NCBI RefSeq assembly: GCF_013304735.1 | Contig: NZ_JAAITI010000015.1 | Span: 1 to 64,000 of the forward strand | Reading direction: 5' to 3' | Length of the DNA: 64,000 nt | Source: Blautia luti | GTDB taxonomy: Bacteria; Bacillota; Clostridia; Lachnospirales; Lachnospiraceae | Part shown: piece by piece, positions 55,487 through 64,000 of the stretch | How the letters are laid out: the number at the start of each line of letters is the position of its first letter | Numbering within the stretch: position 1 is the first letter of the stretch | The notes under the pieces: generated by a model | What the model saw: the letters and a program-made list of their open reading frames with translations, nothing else | Databases searched by the model: none | Told to the model about the DNA's origin: nothing | Translations under genes and position numbers: made by a program

Positions 55487-56419
55487 ATGGGTAAAATTTA
55501 CGGAAGCGCACTGGAACTGATCGGAAACACACCACTTGTAGAGATCAAGAATGTAGAGAAGTCAGAGGGACTTGAGGCTACCATTCTTGCCAAGCTTGAG
55601 TATTTTAACCCGGCAGGAAGTGTTAAGGACAGAATCGGTAAGGCAATGATCGAGGATGCAGAGCAGAGAGGCGTTCTGAAACCGGGCGCAACCATCATCG
55701 AACCAACATCCGGTAATACAGGAATCGGACTTGCAGCCATCGCAGCTGCCAAGGGATATAAGACAATCCTTACCATGCCGGAGACCATGAGTGTTGAGAG
55801 AAGAAACATCCTGAAAGCATACGGCGCAGAGGTAGTTCTGACAGACGGAGCCAAGGGAATGAAAGGTGCCATTGCCAAGGCAGAAGAGCTTGCCAAAGAG
55901 ATTCCGGGAAGCTTCATCCCCGGACAGTTTGAGAACCCGGCTAACCCGAAGGCACATGCAGCAACAACAGGCCCTGAGATCTGGAATGACACAGACGGAA
56001 AGGTAGATATCTTTGTAGCTGGTGTCGGCACAGGCGGAACGATCACAGGTACAGGTGAGTACCTGAAGAGCCAGAACCCGAATGTGAAGGTTGTAGCTGT
56101 TGAGCCTGCAACTTCTCCTGTACTTTCTGAGGGAAAAGCAGGCCCGCATAAGATCCAGGGTATCGGCGCAGGTTTTGTTCCGGACACACTTGACACCAAG
56201 GTTTATGACGAGATCATTCCGGTAGAGAATGAGGATGCATTTGAGACATCCAAACTCCTCACCAAGAAAGAGGGAATCCTTACAGGAATTTCTTCCGGTG
56301 CAGCTCTCTATGCTGCGATCCAGCTTGCAAAACGCCCGGAGAACAAGGGAAAAGTGATCGTAGCACTTCTTCCGGACAGTGGAGACCGTTACTACTCCAC
56401 ACCACTGTTTACAAAATAA
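55487..56419 (+). CDS. cysK: Cysteine synthase A (O-acetylserine sulfhydrylase)
   Basis: A 310-residue PLP enzyme making L-cysteine from O-acetylserine and sulfide. The PLP lysine is Lys47 in [11 protein letters not shown]; the substrate loop is TSGNTGIG, the phosphate loop [13 protein letters not shown] and the C-terminal ISSGAALYA are conserved. Strong own promoter and terminator. The Rrf2 regulator encoded 520 nt downstream is a plausible controller (as CymR with CysK in Bacillus), but this is inference. Confidence 0.96.
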   Translation: MGKIYGSALELIGNTPLVEIKNVEKSEGLEATILAKLEYFNPAGSVKDRIGKAMIEDAEQRGVLKPGATIIEPTSGNTGIGLAAIAAAKGYKTILTMPETMSVERRNILKAYGAEVVLTDGAKGMKGAIAKAEELAKEIPGSFIPGQFENPANPKAHAATTGPEIWNDTDGKVDIFVAGVGTGGTITGTGEYLKSQNPNVKVVAVEPATSPVLSEGKAGPHKIQGIGAGFVPDTLDTKVYDEIIPVENEDAFETSKLLTKKEGILTGISSGAALYAAIQLAKRPENKGKVIVALLPDSGDRYYSTPLFTK

Positions 56420-56473
56420 TCGATCCGAAGACCGCTTCTTTTGCCCCGAAGCGTGATCCTGCGGGATTATTTA

Positions 56474-56525
56474 CGGCGCTCCTGAATGCCTGTCCAAGCA
56501 GGCTGCCGGAGCGCCGGTTTTATTC
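56474..56525 (+). terminator. Terminator after cysK
   Basis: CGGCGCTCC pairs with GGAGCGCCG with an inner GCCTG/CAGGC stem, then TTTTATT. Confidence 0.85.
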
Positions 56526-56532
56526 TTATTTT

Positions 56533-56700
56533 TACCGAATCAAGTAAGTCCCCTGCGGGGTTGCGAAAAACAATAAGCATTGGATGGGGACTTGCTTGTA
56601 TCAGGAGGAGTGCAGGCTCCTTCTGATAAACTGCGAAGCAGTTATTCGGTTATGAGCAAGTAGCAAAGCGGATTGCGAATATCCGCTTGACTTGTATCAG
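56533..56700. repeat. Dispersed intergenic repeat, full-length form
   Basis: TACCGAAT at the start pairs with ATTCGGTTA (56644-56652); AAGTAAGTCCCC pairs with GGGGACTTGCTT inside; further stems are AACTGCgaaGCAGTT and GCGGAT...ATCCGC. Related copies lie at 8645, 17617 and (partial) 30866. No coding content. Between its end and the Rrf2 gene there is about 215 nt of leader with no gene that I can support. Confidence 0.7.
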
Positions 56701-56720
56701 ATAGTTTTTTAGGGTATAAT
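56692..56720 (+). promoter_or_regulatory. Promoter of the Rrf2 regulator
   Basis: TTGTAT, 17-nt spacer, TATAAT. The -35 lies in the last bases of the dispersed repeat. Confidence 0.7.
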
Positions 56721-56941
56721 AGAGAAAACGAATAAAACCTATTAACAATATAAAGAATAAAGTCTGCAAAGCAGATTCTGCTTCCTATGAAAGAAGATAC
56801 AGGAAGCTGCCTGTGCATCACAGAGAAGGGTGCCGGTCATGGAATACAGAGGAATATTTCCGGCCGAACAGCTGCACAATAACAGAAAGAGCAAAAGGCT
56901 ATAAATCAGAAGAATACTGAAATATTGGAGGTAAATATTAC

Positions 56942-57376
56942 ATGAGGATTTCTACAAGAGGAAGATATGCGCTGAGACTGATGTTGGATCTTGCTACAAA
57001 TTATACAGGAAAACCGATCCGCCTGAAGGATGTGGCGAAGCGCCAGGAGATCTCCGATAAATATCTGGAGCAGATCATCTCCATTCTGAACAAAGCAGGC
57101 TTTGTCCGCAGTGTCCGTGGCCCTCAGGGTGGCTATGCACTGCAGCAGACTCCGGATAAATACACCGTCGGAATGATCCTCCGCCTCACAGAAGGAAGCC
57201 TTTCCCCTGTGGAATGTCTGGACGACAACGGAGCCATCTGTGACCGTGAGGAGAACTGCGTCACCCAGATCCTCTGGAAAAAGCTGGACGATGCCATCAA
57301 AGGTGTGGTAGATCATATAACACTGGAAGACCTGATGAACTGGCAATCCGTGAAGGCGGACGAGTACATCATATAA
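56942..57376 (+). CDS. Rrf2 family transcriptional regulator
   Basis: A 144-residue winged-helix regulator (RISTRGRYALRLMLDLA, ISDKYLEQIISILNKAG, SVRGPQGGYAL). Three cysteines near the C-terminus (VECLDDNGAICDREENCV) match the iron-sulfur-binding pattern of IscR-type members, unlike CymR, which lacks them. It could therefore sense Fe-S status, cysteine supply or redox state. GGAGG precedes the ATG; a strong terminator follows. Confidence 0.92.
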   Translation: MRISTRGRYALRLMLDLATNYTGKPIRLKDVAKRQEISDKYLEQIISILNKAGFVRSVRGPQGGYALQQTPDKYTVGMILRLTEGSLSPVECLDDNGAICDREENCVTQILWKKLDDAIKGVVDHITLEDLMNWQSVKADEYII

Positions 57377-57403
57377 AAAAAGCTGCGCAAGCAGCTTTTT
57401 TTT
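57377..57403 (+). terminator. Terminator after the Rrf2 gene
   Basis: AAAAAAGCTGC-gcaa-GCAGCTTTTTTTT. Confidence 0.92.
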
Positions 57404-57415
57404 ATATCACATTTT

Positions 57416-57470
57416 TTTACTAACATTTTACAAAACCGCGATTTTATATTTTACCTTCCATTTCTATAAT
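57416..57470 (+). promoter_or_regulatory. Candidate Pho box and promoter of the pst operon
   Basis: TTTACT (57416) and TTTACA (57427) are spaced exactly 11 bp, with further TTTATA/TTTACC near 57443-57455; the -10 TATAAT (57465-57470) has no good -35. Direct TT-A-CA repeats at 11-bp spacing upstream of a lone -10 are the pattern of PhoP-activated promoters. Confidence 0.55.
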
Positions 57471-57531
57471 AACACCTGTATTTAAGCAGTAAGCAAGTAA
57501 AAATGATCATAGAAATGAGGAGAAAAAAATC

Positions 57532-58395
57532 ATGAAAAAAAGAATCGCAGGTATTTTAACAGCAGCACTTATAGGAACTACAGTAATGGGAACCGTTGTA
57601 ATGGCAGCACCATCCGGAGCGATCGACGTAATTTCCCGTGAGGACGGATCCGGAACACGTGGAGCATTCGTAGAGCTGTTTGGGATCGAAGAAGAAAAAG
57701 ACGGCGAGAAAGTAGATATGACAACACAGGAAGCAAGCATCACAAACAACACAGATGTAATGCTTACCACAGTAGCAGGCGATGAGAACTCTATCGGATA
57801 CGTATCTCTGGGTTCCCTCAACGATACAGTAAAAGCAGTAAAGATCGACGGAGCAGAGGCAACAGCAGAGAACGTTGCAGATGATACATACAAGGTAGCA
57901 CGTCCGTTCAACATCGTAACAGGCGACAAGCTCAGCGATGCAGCACAGGATTTCATCAACTACATCATGAGCTCTGACGGACAGGACATCATCGAAAAAG
58001 AAGGCTACATCAAAGTAGATGAAAAAGCAGAGGCATACAAAGCCGGAGATGCAAAAGGCAAAGTCGTAGTTATGGGATCTTCTTCCGTAGGACCTGTAAT
58101 GGAGAAGCTTGCAGAGGCATATCAGAAAACAAACAAAAACATCACAGTAGAGGTTCAGGTCAGCGACTCCACAACAGGAATCAATAGCGCAACAGAGGGT
58201 GTATGTGATATCGGAATGGCATCCCGTGAGCTGAAGGACGAGGAAACAGAGAAAGGTGTTAAAGCTACAGAGATCGCAAAAGATGGTATCGCAGTCATCG
58301 TAAACAACGACAATGACCTTGAGGAGCTTTCAAGTGACCAGGTAAAATCCATCTTCACAGGTGATATCACAGACTGGGAAGACGTGACCAAATAA
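57532..58395 (+). CDS. pstS: Phosphate-binding protein PstS, circularly permuted
   Basis: A 287-residue exported phosphate-binding protein; Sec signal 1-25 (cleavage near VMAAPS), no lipobox Cys visible. The two halves are in reversed order relative to the classical protein. Residues 28-170 carry VISREDGSGTRGAF, AIGYVSLGSLNDTVKAV-like IGYVSLGSLNDTVKAV and GQDIIEKEGYI, normally the C-terminal half. Residues 178-287 carry VVMGSSSVGPVMEKLAEAY, CDIGMASRELK and IFTGDITDWEDV, normally the N-terminal half. Both phosphate loops (GSSS and SREDGSGTR) are intact, so binding is likely retained. First gene of the pst operon. Confidence 0.9.
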   Translation: MKKRIAGILTAALIGTTVMGTVVMAAPSGAIDVISREDGSGTRGAFVELFGIEEEKDGEKVDMTTQEASITNNTDVMLTTVAGDENSIGYVSLGSLNDTVKAVKIDGAEATAENVADDTYKVARPFNIVTGDKLSDAAQDFINYIMSSDGQDIIEKEGYIKVDEKAEAYKAGDAKGKVVVMGSSSVGPVMEKLAEAYQKTNKNITVEVQVSDSTTGINSATEGVCDIGMASRELKDEETEKGVKATEIAKDGIAVIVNNDNDLEELSSDQVKSIFTGDITDWEDVTK

Positions 58396-58431
58396 ATTCC
58401 CGGATAAAAAACGATTGAAGTATCTTACAAA

Positions 58432-58466
58432 GAGCGGCGATCATGACAAGGTCAGGAAAGCCGCTC
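58432..58466 (+). promoter_or_regulatory. Stem-loop between pstS and pstC
   Basis: GAGCGGC pairs with GCCGCTC with an inner TGAC-aag-GTCA stem; no T-run. Probably sets a higher level for pstS mRNA than for permease mRNA. Confidence 0.6.
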
Positions 58467-58518
58467 CGTTATATATCAGCACAGTGGATATCCACTGGAA
58501 CAGAGAGAAAGGTGTCTT

Positions 58519-59376
58519 ATGAATCATTTAGGAGAAAAGGCCATGAAGGTCGTTTTTCTCATTGCGGCCTGTGCATCGGTTCTTGCAGTATTTCTTATTT
58601 GTGTGTTCCTTTTTGCAAACGGCCTTCCTGCAATGGGAAAGATCGGTCCCTTAAAATTCCTCTTCGGAACAGAATGGAGACCAACAAACGATAAATTCGG
58701 AATCCTGCCAATGATCGTGGCAAGTATTTATGTAACTGCAGGAGCAATCCTTATCGGAGTTCCGATCGCACTTTTTACATCCGTATTTATGGCAAGATAT
58801 TGCCCGAAAAAAATCTATAAACCACTGAAATCCGGTATTGAGCTTATGGCAGGCGTTCCATCCATCGTATATGGCTATTTTGGTCTGGTTCTCCTGGTAC
58901 CGCTGATCCGCCAGCTGTTCGGAGGAACCGGAAGCAGTATGCTGGCAGCATGTATCCTTCTGGGAATCATGATCCTTCCGACGATCATCGGAGTTACGGA
59001 ATCGGCAGTACGAAGCGTTCCGGAAAGCTACTATGAAGGCTCACTTGCGCTTGGCGCAACAAAAGAAAGAAGCATTTTCTTTGTTATGCTTCCGGCAGCA
59101 AAATCCGGAATCCTGGCAGGCGTTGTCCTTGGGATCGGACGTGCCATCGGTGAGACCATGGCCGTGATCATGGTAGCTGGAAACCAGCCACGTATGCCGA
59201 AGGGACTTCTTCAGGGTGTCCGTACCATGACTGCAAACATCGTAACAGAGATGGGATATGCATCAGGACTTCACAGAGAAGCACTGATCGCAACAGGAGT
59301 TGTACTCTTTGTATTTATCCTGATCATCAACTTAAGTCTTTCACTGCTGAACAGGAGGGCGGAGTATGCAAACTAA
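58519..59376 (+). CDS. pstC: Phosphate ABC transporter permease PstC
   Basis: A 285-residue membrane subunit with six helices. PstC features: FLFGTEWRPTNDKFGILPMI before helix 2, GVPSIVYGYFGLVLL and the ATPase-contact loop ESYYEGSLALGATKERSIFF. It overlaps pstA by 11 nt. Confidence 0.95.
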   Translation: MNHLGEKAMKVVFLIAACASVLAVFLICVFLFANGLPAMGKIGPLKFLFGTEWRPTNDKFGILPMIVASIYVTAGAILIGVPIALFTSVFMARYCPKKIYKPLKSGIELMAGVPSIVYGYFGLVLLVPLIRQLFGGTGSSMLAACILLGIMILPTIIGVTESAVRSVPESYYEGSLALGATKERSIFFVMLPAAKSGILAGVVLGIGRAIGETMAVIMVAGNQPRMPKGLLQGVRTMTANIVTEMGYASGLHREALIATGVVLFVFILIINLSLSLLNRRAEYAN

Positions 59377-60280
59377 CGTATCAGTAACTGCAGATCCTGC
59401 GGCAGAAACAATCATGAAAAAAAGAAATACACTTACCATAGGAGACCAGCTGAAGTCTTATGCAAGACATCCTGGTGCAGGAGTCCTGGCATTTCTCACA
59501 CTGCTGGGAGCTGTGATCACTTTTGCACTGCTGTTCTTCCTGATCGGCTATGTGCTTGTAAAAGGTATTCCCTATCTGAATGCAAGTCTGTTCAGCCTTA
59601 CCTATACCTCAGAGAACGTTTCCCTTCTCCCGTCACTGATCAATACCCTGATCATGACACTGGTATCTCTGGCGATTGCCGCTCCGGTAGGAATCTTTGC
59701 AGCGATCTTCCTTGTGGAATATGCAAAAAAAGGCAGCCGTTTTGTAAAGCTGATCCGTATTACCGCAGAGACACTTTCCGGTATTCCATCCATCGTATAT
59801 GGTCTGTTCGGTATGCTGTTCTTTGTAACTGCATTGCACTGGGGCATGTCTCTTCTTTCCGGTGCCCTGACCATGGTGATCATGGTACTTCCCCTGATCA
59901 TGCGTACCGCTGAGGAAGCACTGAAATCTGTTCCGGATTCTTACCGTGAGGCAAGCTTCGGACTTGGAGCAGGCAAGCTCCGTACTATTTTTACGATTGT
60001 ACTTCCCTCCGCAGTTCCTGGAATCCTGGCAGGTGTGATCCTGGCCATCGGACGTGTGGTAGGTGAGACTGCAGCACTTCTTTATACCTCCGGTACTGTT
60101 GCGGCAGTTCCAAACAGCCTGATGGGTTCCGGACGTACCCTGGCACTTCACATGTATGTGCTTTCCAGTGAGGGACTTCATGTAAACCAGGCATCTGCAA
60201 CAGCAGTAGTCATTCTGGCATTTGTACTTGTTATCAACGGACTGTCCGGTCTGGTAGCCAGAAAAATTGCGAAAGGATAA
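59366..60280 (+). CDS. pstA: Phosphate ABC transporter permease PstA
   Basis: A 304-residue permease with a 30-residue cytoplasmic N-terminus and six helices; GIPSIVYGLFGMLFF and the contact loop DSYREASFGLGAGKLRTIF are characteristic. It pairs with PstC in the membrane. Confidence 0.95.
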   Translation: MQTNVSVTADPAAETIMKKRNTLTIGDQLKSYARHPGAGVLAFLTLLGAVITFALLFFLIGYVLVKGIPYLNASLFSLTYTSENVSLLPSLINTLIMTLVSLAIAAPVGIFAAIFLVEYAKKGSRFVKLIRITAETLSGIPSIVYGLFGMLFFVTALHWGMSLLSGALTMVIMVLPLIMRTAEEALKSVPDSYREASFGLGAGKLRTIFTIVLPSAVPGILAGVILAIGRVVGETAALLYTSGTVAAVPNSLMGSGRTLALHMYVLSSEGLHVNQASATAVVILAFVLVINGLSGLVARKIAKG

Positions 60281-60289
60281 TGATCGATC

Positions 60290-61048
60290 ATGAGTGAAAA
60301 TACAAAAATTTCAATTGACAATATGAATCTTCATTACGGAAGCTTTCATGCCCTGAAGGGAATCAATATGGAGATCCCGGAAAAGGAGATCACAGCATTT
60401 ATCGGACCAAGCGGCTGCGGTAAATCCACACTTCTGAAATCTTTAAACCGTATGAATGACCTTGTGGAAGGCTGTACCATCACAGGAAAGGTAGAGCTTG
60501 ACGGGGAAGATATTTACGGAGATATGGACGTGAATCTTCTGCGTAAACGTGTGGGTATGGTATTCCAGAAGCCCAATCCGTTCCCAATGAGCATCTATGA
60601 TAATATTGCATACGGCCCGAGAACACACGGTATCCGTTCCAAGGCGAAGCTGGACGAGATCGTGGAAAAATCTCTCCGTGATGCGGCCATCTGGGATGAG
60701 GTCAAGGACCGTTTGAAAAAAAGTGCTCTTGGAATGTCAGGCGGACAGCAGCAGCGTCTCTGCATTGCCCGTGCCCTGGCAGTACAGCCGGAGGTGCTTC
60801 TTATGGATGAGCCCACATCTGCCCTGGACCCTATCTCCACTTCCAAGATCGAGGATCTGGCAGTAGAGCTTAAAAAGGATTACACCATTGTCATGGTCAC
60901 ACATAACATGCAGCAGGCAACCCGTATCTCCGACAAGACAGCATTTTTCCTTCTTGGTGAGGTTGTGGAATTTGCGGATACAGACAAGCTGTTCTCCATG
61001 CCGGCGGATAAGCGTACAGAGGATTATATTACAGGAAGGTTTGGTTGA
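60290..61048 (+). CDS. pstB: Phosphate ABC transporter ATP-binding protein PstB
   Basis: A 252-residue ABC ATPase: Walker [13 protein letters not shown]-loop [15 protein letters not shown], signature [15 protein letters not shown], Walker [13 protein letters not shown] and switch His in [22 protein letters not shown] is specific to PstB. Confidence 0.97.
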   Translation: MSENTKISIDNMNLHYGSFHALKGINMEIPEKEITAFIGPSGCGKSTLLKSLNRMNDLVEGCTITGKVELDGEDIYGDMDVNLLRKRVGMVFQKPNPFPMSIYDNIAYGPRTHGIRSKAKLDEIVEKSLRDAAIWDEVKDRLKKSALGMSGGQQQRLCIARALAVQPEVLLMDEPTSALDPISTSKIEDLAVELKKDYTIVMVTHNMQQATRISDKTAFFLLGEVVEFADTDKLFSMPADKRTEDYITGRFG

Positions 61049-61052
61049 TATT

Positions 61053-61736
61053 ATGTCAGAACGTTTTGTAAGACAGCTGGAAGAGCTTCACGTGGAACTG
61101 ATCACCATGGGAAGTCTCTGCGAAAAAGCAATTTCACTTTCTGCCAAAGCTATTCAGGGTGAAGGCGGGATGACTCTCATTGGCAAGATCTTTGAGACAG
61201 AAAAAGAGATCGATTCTCAGGAAAGAGAGATCGAAAATCTCTGTATGAAACTTCTTCTTCATGAGCATCCGGTAGCCGGTGACCTGCGAGCCATCTCCGC
61301 TGCACTGAAGATGATCTCCGACATGGAGCGTATCGGTGATCAGGCAGCAGATATTGCGGATCTTTCCAAGCATATCGAGGACAAAGCAGTTACCGGAGAT
61401 ATCATTAATATCCGGAAGATGGCAGAGGATACTGTCCGGATGGTTACAGAAAGCATCGATGCCTTTGTAAAAGGTGACCTGGAACTCTGCAGACAGGTGA
61501 TCGATGATGATGACAAGGTAGATAATGCGTTTAATGAGATCAAGGAAAAACTGGTTGAGATCTTAAGCAGCGGAAACCCGGATGCAAGATTGGGGCTTGA
61601 CATTCTTATGGCTGCGAAGTATTTTGAACGTATCGGTGATCATGCTGTAAACATTGCGGAGTGGGTAGAATACTCCATCACGGGAGTCCACAGAAACAGT
61701 GCCAGTCACACCGACAATTATCTTACCGGAGAATGA
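61053..61736 (+). CDS. phoU: Phosphate signalling protein PhoU
   Basis: A 227-residue protein of two three-helix bundles with the metal-binding repeats DMERIGDQAADIA (first half) and YFERIGDHAVNIAEW (second half). It links Pst activity to PhoR. The ATG at 61053 lies four bases after the pstB stop; its TGA overlaps the kinase ATG. Confidence 0.95.
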   Translation: MSERFVRQLEELHVELITMGSLCEKAISLSAKAIQGEGGMTLIGKIFETEKEIDSQEREIENLCMKLLLHEHPVAGDLRAISAALKMISDMERIGDQAADIADLSKHIEDKAVTGDIINIRKMAEDTVRMVTESIDAFVKGDLELCRQVIDDDDKVDNAFNEIKEKLVEILSSGNPDARLGLDILMAAKYFERIGDHAVNIAEWVEYSITGVHRNSASHTDNYLTGE

Positions 61737-63427
61737 TCATTTTGAGTAAAAAAATATTTAAGTATATTATGCTGGTCTCAACCATGGTTACTGTGCTGGG
61801 ACTGGCATTTGTCATTGGAATCCTTTCTCATTCATTCCAGCGTCAGCTGATGAATGAGCTGAAAAAAGAAGCTGTTTTCATTTCCAGAGGAGTAGAAGCA
61901 GCAGGGACAGATTATCTGGATCAGCTGAGTAACACAGATTCCAGGATTACCTATGTGGATGAAAGTGGAAAAGTCCTCTATGATAATGAAGCAGATGTGG
62001 AAAATATGGAGAATCACGGTCACAGAAAAGAGATCCGTGAGGCAGAGCTTAACGGAGAAGGAGAAGATGAGAGAATGTCTTCCACGCTTTCCGAAAAGAC
62101 CATGTACTATGCGCTGCGCCTGGACAATGGCAATGTTCTTCGTGTCTCCAGCACCCAGAAATCAGCTTTTGCGCTTGTGTGGCAGCTGGTACCGCCGCTT
62201 TTGGGCGTATTGTTTCTGATTCTTGTTCTTTCTGCGGTATTTGCCTCCAGACTTTCCGGCAGGGTGGTGGAACCTCTCAACAACCTGGATCTGGAACATC
62301 CGGAGGAGATCAATGTGTATGAAGAGGTGGAACCTCTTATCAGCAAAATCTACCGCCAGAACCGTCAGATCCGTCTGCAGCTTGAGGCAGCCAGAAGGCA
62401 GCAGAAAGAGTTTTCCATTATTACGGAGAACATGCAGGAAGGTCTTCTTGTGATCGACCGTTACACCATGGTGCTTTCCGTTAACTCCAGTGTGGGAAAA
62501 CTTCTTAAGGTAAACGAAGTCCGAACAGGAGAAAGTGTGTATCTGCTGAACCGTTCCGAAGAATTCCGGGGCGTTGTGGAGCAGGTTCTTGAAGGAAATC
62601 ATGAGGACAAAATTCTTCGTCTGGATGGCAGTGATATCCAGGTGATCGCCAACCCTGTCACAAGAGAAAACAAGACAGAAGGTGCGGTAATTCTTCTGGT
62701 GGACGTAACTGAAAAAGTAGAACGGGAACAGCTGCGCAGAGAATTTTCCGCCAATGTTTCCCACGAGCTGAAAACACCGCTGACTTCTATTTCCGGCTTT
62801 GCAGAGATCATGCAGGACGGATTTGTGAAGGATGAAGATGTGAAAGTTTTTGCAGGGCGTATCTATAAAGAGGCGCAGAGACTGATCCGTCTGGTTGGAG
62901 ATGTGATCCGGATCTCCCGTCTGGATGAAGGCGGCCTTCCCTATCAGTGGGAAGAACTGGATCTTTACAGTATGGTTCACGATATTTTTTCCACCTTACA
63001 TGAAGCTGCCGGGAAGCAGGAAGTGCATATGTATATGGAAGGTGGAAGTACCGTGCTGGAAACCGTGCCGACGATTATGGAAGAAGTTCTCTACAATGTC
63101 TGTGATAATGCTATCAAATATAACCATCAGAGTGGAGAAGTTTTTGTACGGCTGAAGGATGAAGGAGACGTAGTTCGTGTAAATGTGCGGGATACGGGAA
63201 TCGGTATTCCGAAAGAAGATCAGGAACGCATCTTTGAGCGTTTTTACCGGGTGGATAAAAGTCACTCCAAGGAAATCGGAGGAACCGGTCTTGGCCTTTC
63301 CATTGTGAAGCACGGGGTAAAAACTCTGAACGGCAGGCTGTGGCTGAACAGTGAGCCGGGACAGGGAACCGAGATCATTATGGAATTTCCGAAACATCAT
63401 ATGGAAAATAAAGAGGCAGCAGAGTAA
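61733..63427 (+). CDS. phoR: PhoR-type sensor histidine kinase
   Basis: A 564-residue kinase: helix 1 (about 10-32), a short extracellular region (about 35-150), helix 2 (about 155-180), a PAS-like cytoplasmic domain (NMQEGLLVIDRYTMVLSVN), HisKA (His in FSANVSHELKTPLTS), ATPase (DNAIKYNHQSG, VRDTGIGIP, GGTGLGLSIVKHG). Position after phoU and overlap by ATGA argue for a phosphate sensor. Its partner PhoP is not in the window; phoP normally lies directly upstream of phoR. Confidence 0.88.
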   Translation: MIILSKKIFKYIMLVSTMVTVLGLAFVIGILSHSFQRQLMNELKKEAVFISRGVEAAGTDYLDQLSNTDSRITYVDESGKVLYDNEADVENMENHGHRKEIREAELNGEGEDERMSSTLSEKTMYYALRLDNGNVLRVSSTQKSAFALVWQLVPPLLGVLFLILVLSAVFASRLSGRVVEPLNNLDLEHPEEINVYEEVEPLISKIYRQNRQIRLQLEAARRQQKEFSIITENMQEGLLVIDRYTMVLSVNSSVGKLLKVNEVRTGESVYLLNRSEEFRGVVEQVLEGNHEDKILRLDGSDIQVIANPVTRENKTEGAVILLVDVTEKVEREQLRREFSANVSHELKTPLTSISGFAEIMQDGFVKDEDVKVFAGRIYKEAQRLIRLVGDVIRISRLDEGGLPYQWEELDLYSMVHDIFSTLHEAAGKQEVHMYMEGGSTVLETVPTIMEEVLYNVCDNAIKYNHQSGEVFVRLKDEGDVVRVNVRDTGIGIPKEDQERIFERFYRVDKSHSKEIGGTGLGLSIVKHGVKTLNGRLWLNSEPGQGTEIIMEFPKHHMENKEAAE

Positions 63428-63446
63428 AAATGCTGCTTCTTTTTGT
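63411..63446 (+). terminator. Terminator after phoR
   Basis: AGAGGCAGCA (overlapping the stop codon) pairs with TGCTGCTTCT, followed by TTTT. Confidence 0.65.
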
Positions 63447-63473
63447 ATCAGGCTGGAGAACCGGCTTCCCAGT

Positions 63474-63556
63474 TTGACAGACCGGATGGCTTATGCTATC
63501 TTAAGTAGTAATAATTCGAAATACAAGACGGGAAAGCGGATTAGTAGTCCGCTTTC
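63474..63556 (+). promoter_or_regulatory. Promoter and leader stem of the CNNM-type gene
   Basis: TTGACA (63474-63479), 17-nt spacer, TATCTT (63497-63502). The leader has a perfect stem GAAAGCGGA (63532-63540) / TCCGCTTTC (63548-63556), not followed by a strong T-run. Confidence 0.6.
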
Positions 63557-63612
63557 TGTATTATAACCGGTTCGGAATACTTCCGGACGACTATACTGAG
63601 GGGAATAAAAAG

Positions 63613-64000
63613 ATGATACAGGCAATTATTTTACTGGTGTTCCTGATCTTTCTGAACTCTGTTTTCGCAGGTGCGGAAATGGCGGTTCTGTCCATGAATG
63701 AAGCGAAGATGAAGGAGCTGGCAGAAGAGGGAGATCACCGGGCGCAGATTTTGATAAAGCTTACAGAACAGCCGGCACATTTTATGACAGCGATCCGTGT
63801 AACGGTAACTACGGCAGGATTTCTGCAGAGCGCTTTTGCGGCAGAATATTTTGCACAGCCTATGACCGCGGCACTGATAAAGGCAGGAGCAGATGTACCA
63901 CAGAACATTCTGAAAATCGTATGTATGATCATTGTAACAATACTGCTTTCTTATGTAAGTCTTCTGTTTGGAGAGCTGGTTCCAAGACGTCTGGGGATGA
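63613..64000 (+). CDS. CNNM/HlyC-CorC family membrane protein, N-terminal part
   Basis: 129 codons are visible before the window ends. The first hydrophobic helix (IQAIILLVFLIFLNSVFAGAEMAV) with the FxxxEMA motif, ITVTTAGFLQ-type VTVTTAGFLQSAFAAEYFA and ILLSYVSLLFGELVPRRLG define the CNNM (DUF21) domain of the CorC/hemolysin-C family, implicated in Mg2+/cation efflux. CBS and CorC_HlyC domains would follow outside. A GAGGGG site precedes the ATG. Confidence 0.88.
   Translation, partial: MIQAIILLVFLIFLNSVFAGAEMAVLSMNEAKMKELAEEGDHRAQILIKLTEQPAHFMTAIRVTVTTAGFLQSAFAAEYFAQPMTAALIKAGADVPQNILKIVCMIIVTILLSYVSLLFGELVPRRLGM

Overview
The window reads as a chromosomal segment of a Gram-positive anaerobic gut Firmicute, most likely a Lachnospiraceae member close to Blautia (inference). 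The grounds are the gene content (2-hydroxyacyl-CoA dehydratase/activase pair, CotF-like coat protein, small DUF6472-type protein, YesM/YesN-regulated sugar importers), the strong AGGAGG-type ribosome sites, sigma-A promoters of the TTGACA-17-TATAAT type, and a family of intergenic hairpin repeats. I see no phage, integrase, transposase, tRNA, rRNA or CRISPR array.

Layout. 1-4850: the tail of a GH31 glycosidase with a damaged 5' edge, a CotF-like protein, a 59-residue cysteine-containing protein, then a promoter and folded leader ahead of a dehydratase-like protein and a fused dehydratase/ATP-dependent activase. 4900-8600: AraC regulator divergent from a GH51 arabinofuranosidase, followed by an aldo/keto reductase. 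8600-11480: thiamine salvage operon thiW-thiM-thiE behind one clear and one divergent TPP riboswitch. 11480-14010: a ~240-nt imperfect hairpin, an Lrp/AsnC regulator and divergent aspA. 14200-19170: a SNF2/SWIM helicase and a sodium symporter. 19400-28590: YesN/YesM two-component pair (the regulator has a damaged C-terminus), a three-gene sugar ABC importer, a cytoplasmic GH2 enzyme and a small conserved protein. 28675-29620: a gene graveyard with remnants of an AraC-type response regulator and of an MGH1-like glycosidase. 29650-32770: ApbE lipoprotein, HAD phosphatase, upp. 32800-44580: L10 leader, rplJ, rplL, an inserted secreted beta-helix protein with its own promoter and terminator, then rpoB-rpoC. 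44600-48680: Hanks-type kinase, PP2C phosphatase and a 408-residue protein of unknown function. 48680-50850: two cell-wall enzymes on the minus strand. 51000-53040: PadR-DUF1700-DUF4097 operon with a large palindromic operator. 53250-57380: CHASE hybrid kinase, cysK and an Rrf2 regulator. 57410-63430: phosphate operon pstS-pstC-pstA-pstB-phoU-phoR with a candidate Pho box; PstS is circularly permuted and phoP is absent. 63613 to the end: a partial CNNM/CorC-type membrane protein.

The most unusual items are the dehydratase/fused-activase pair with its folded leader, the kinase-phosphatase-unknown trio, the permuted PstS, the tandem TPP-type elements, the damaged YesN regulator, the graveyard, and the dispersed hairpin family that sometimes supplies a -35 box to the next gene.
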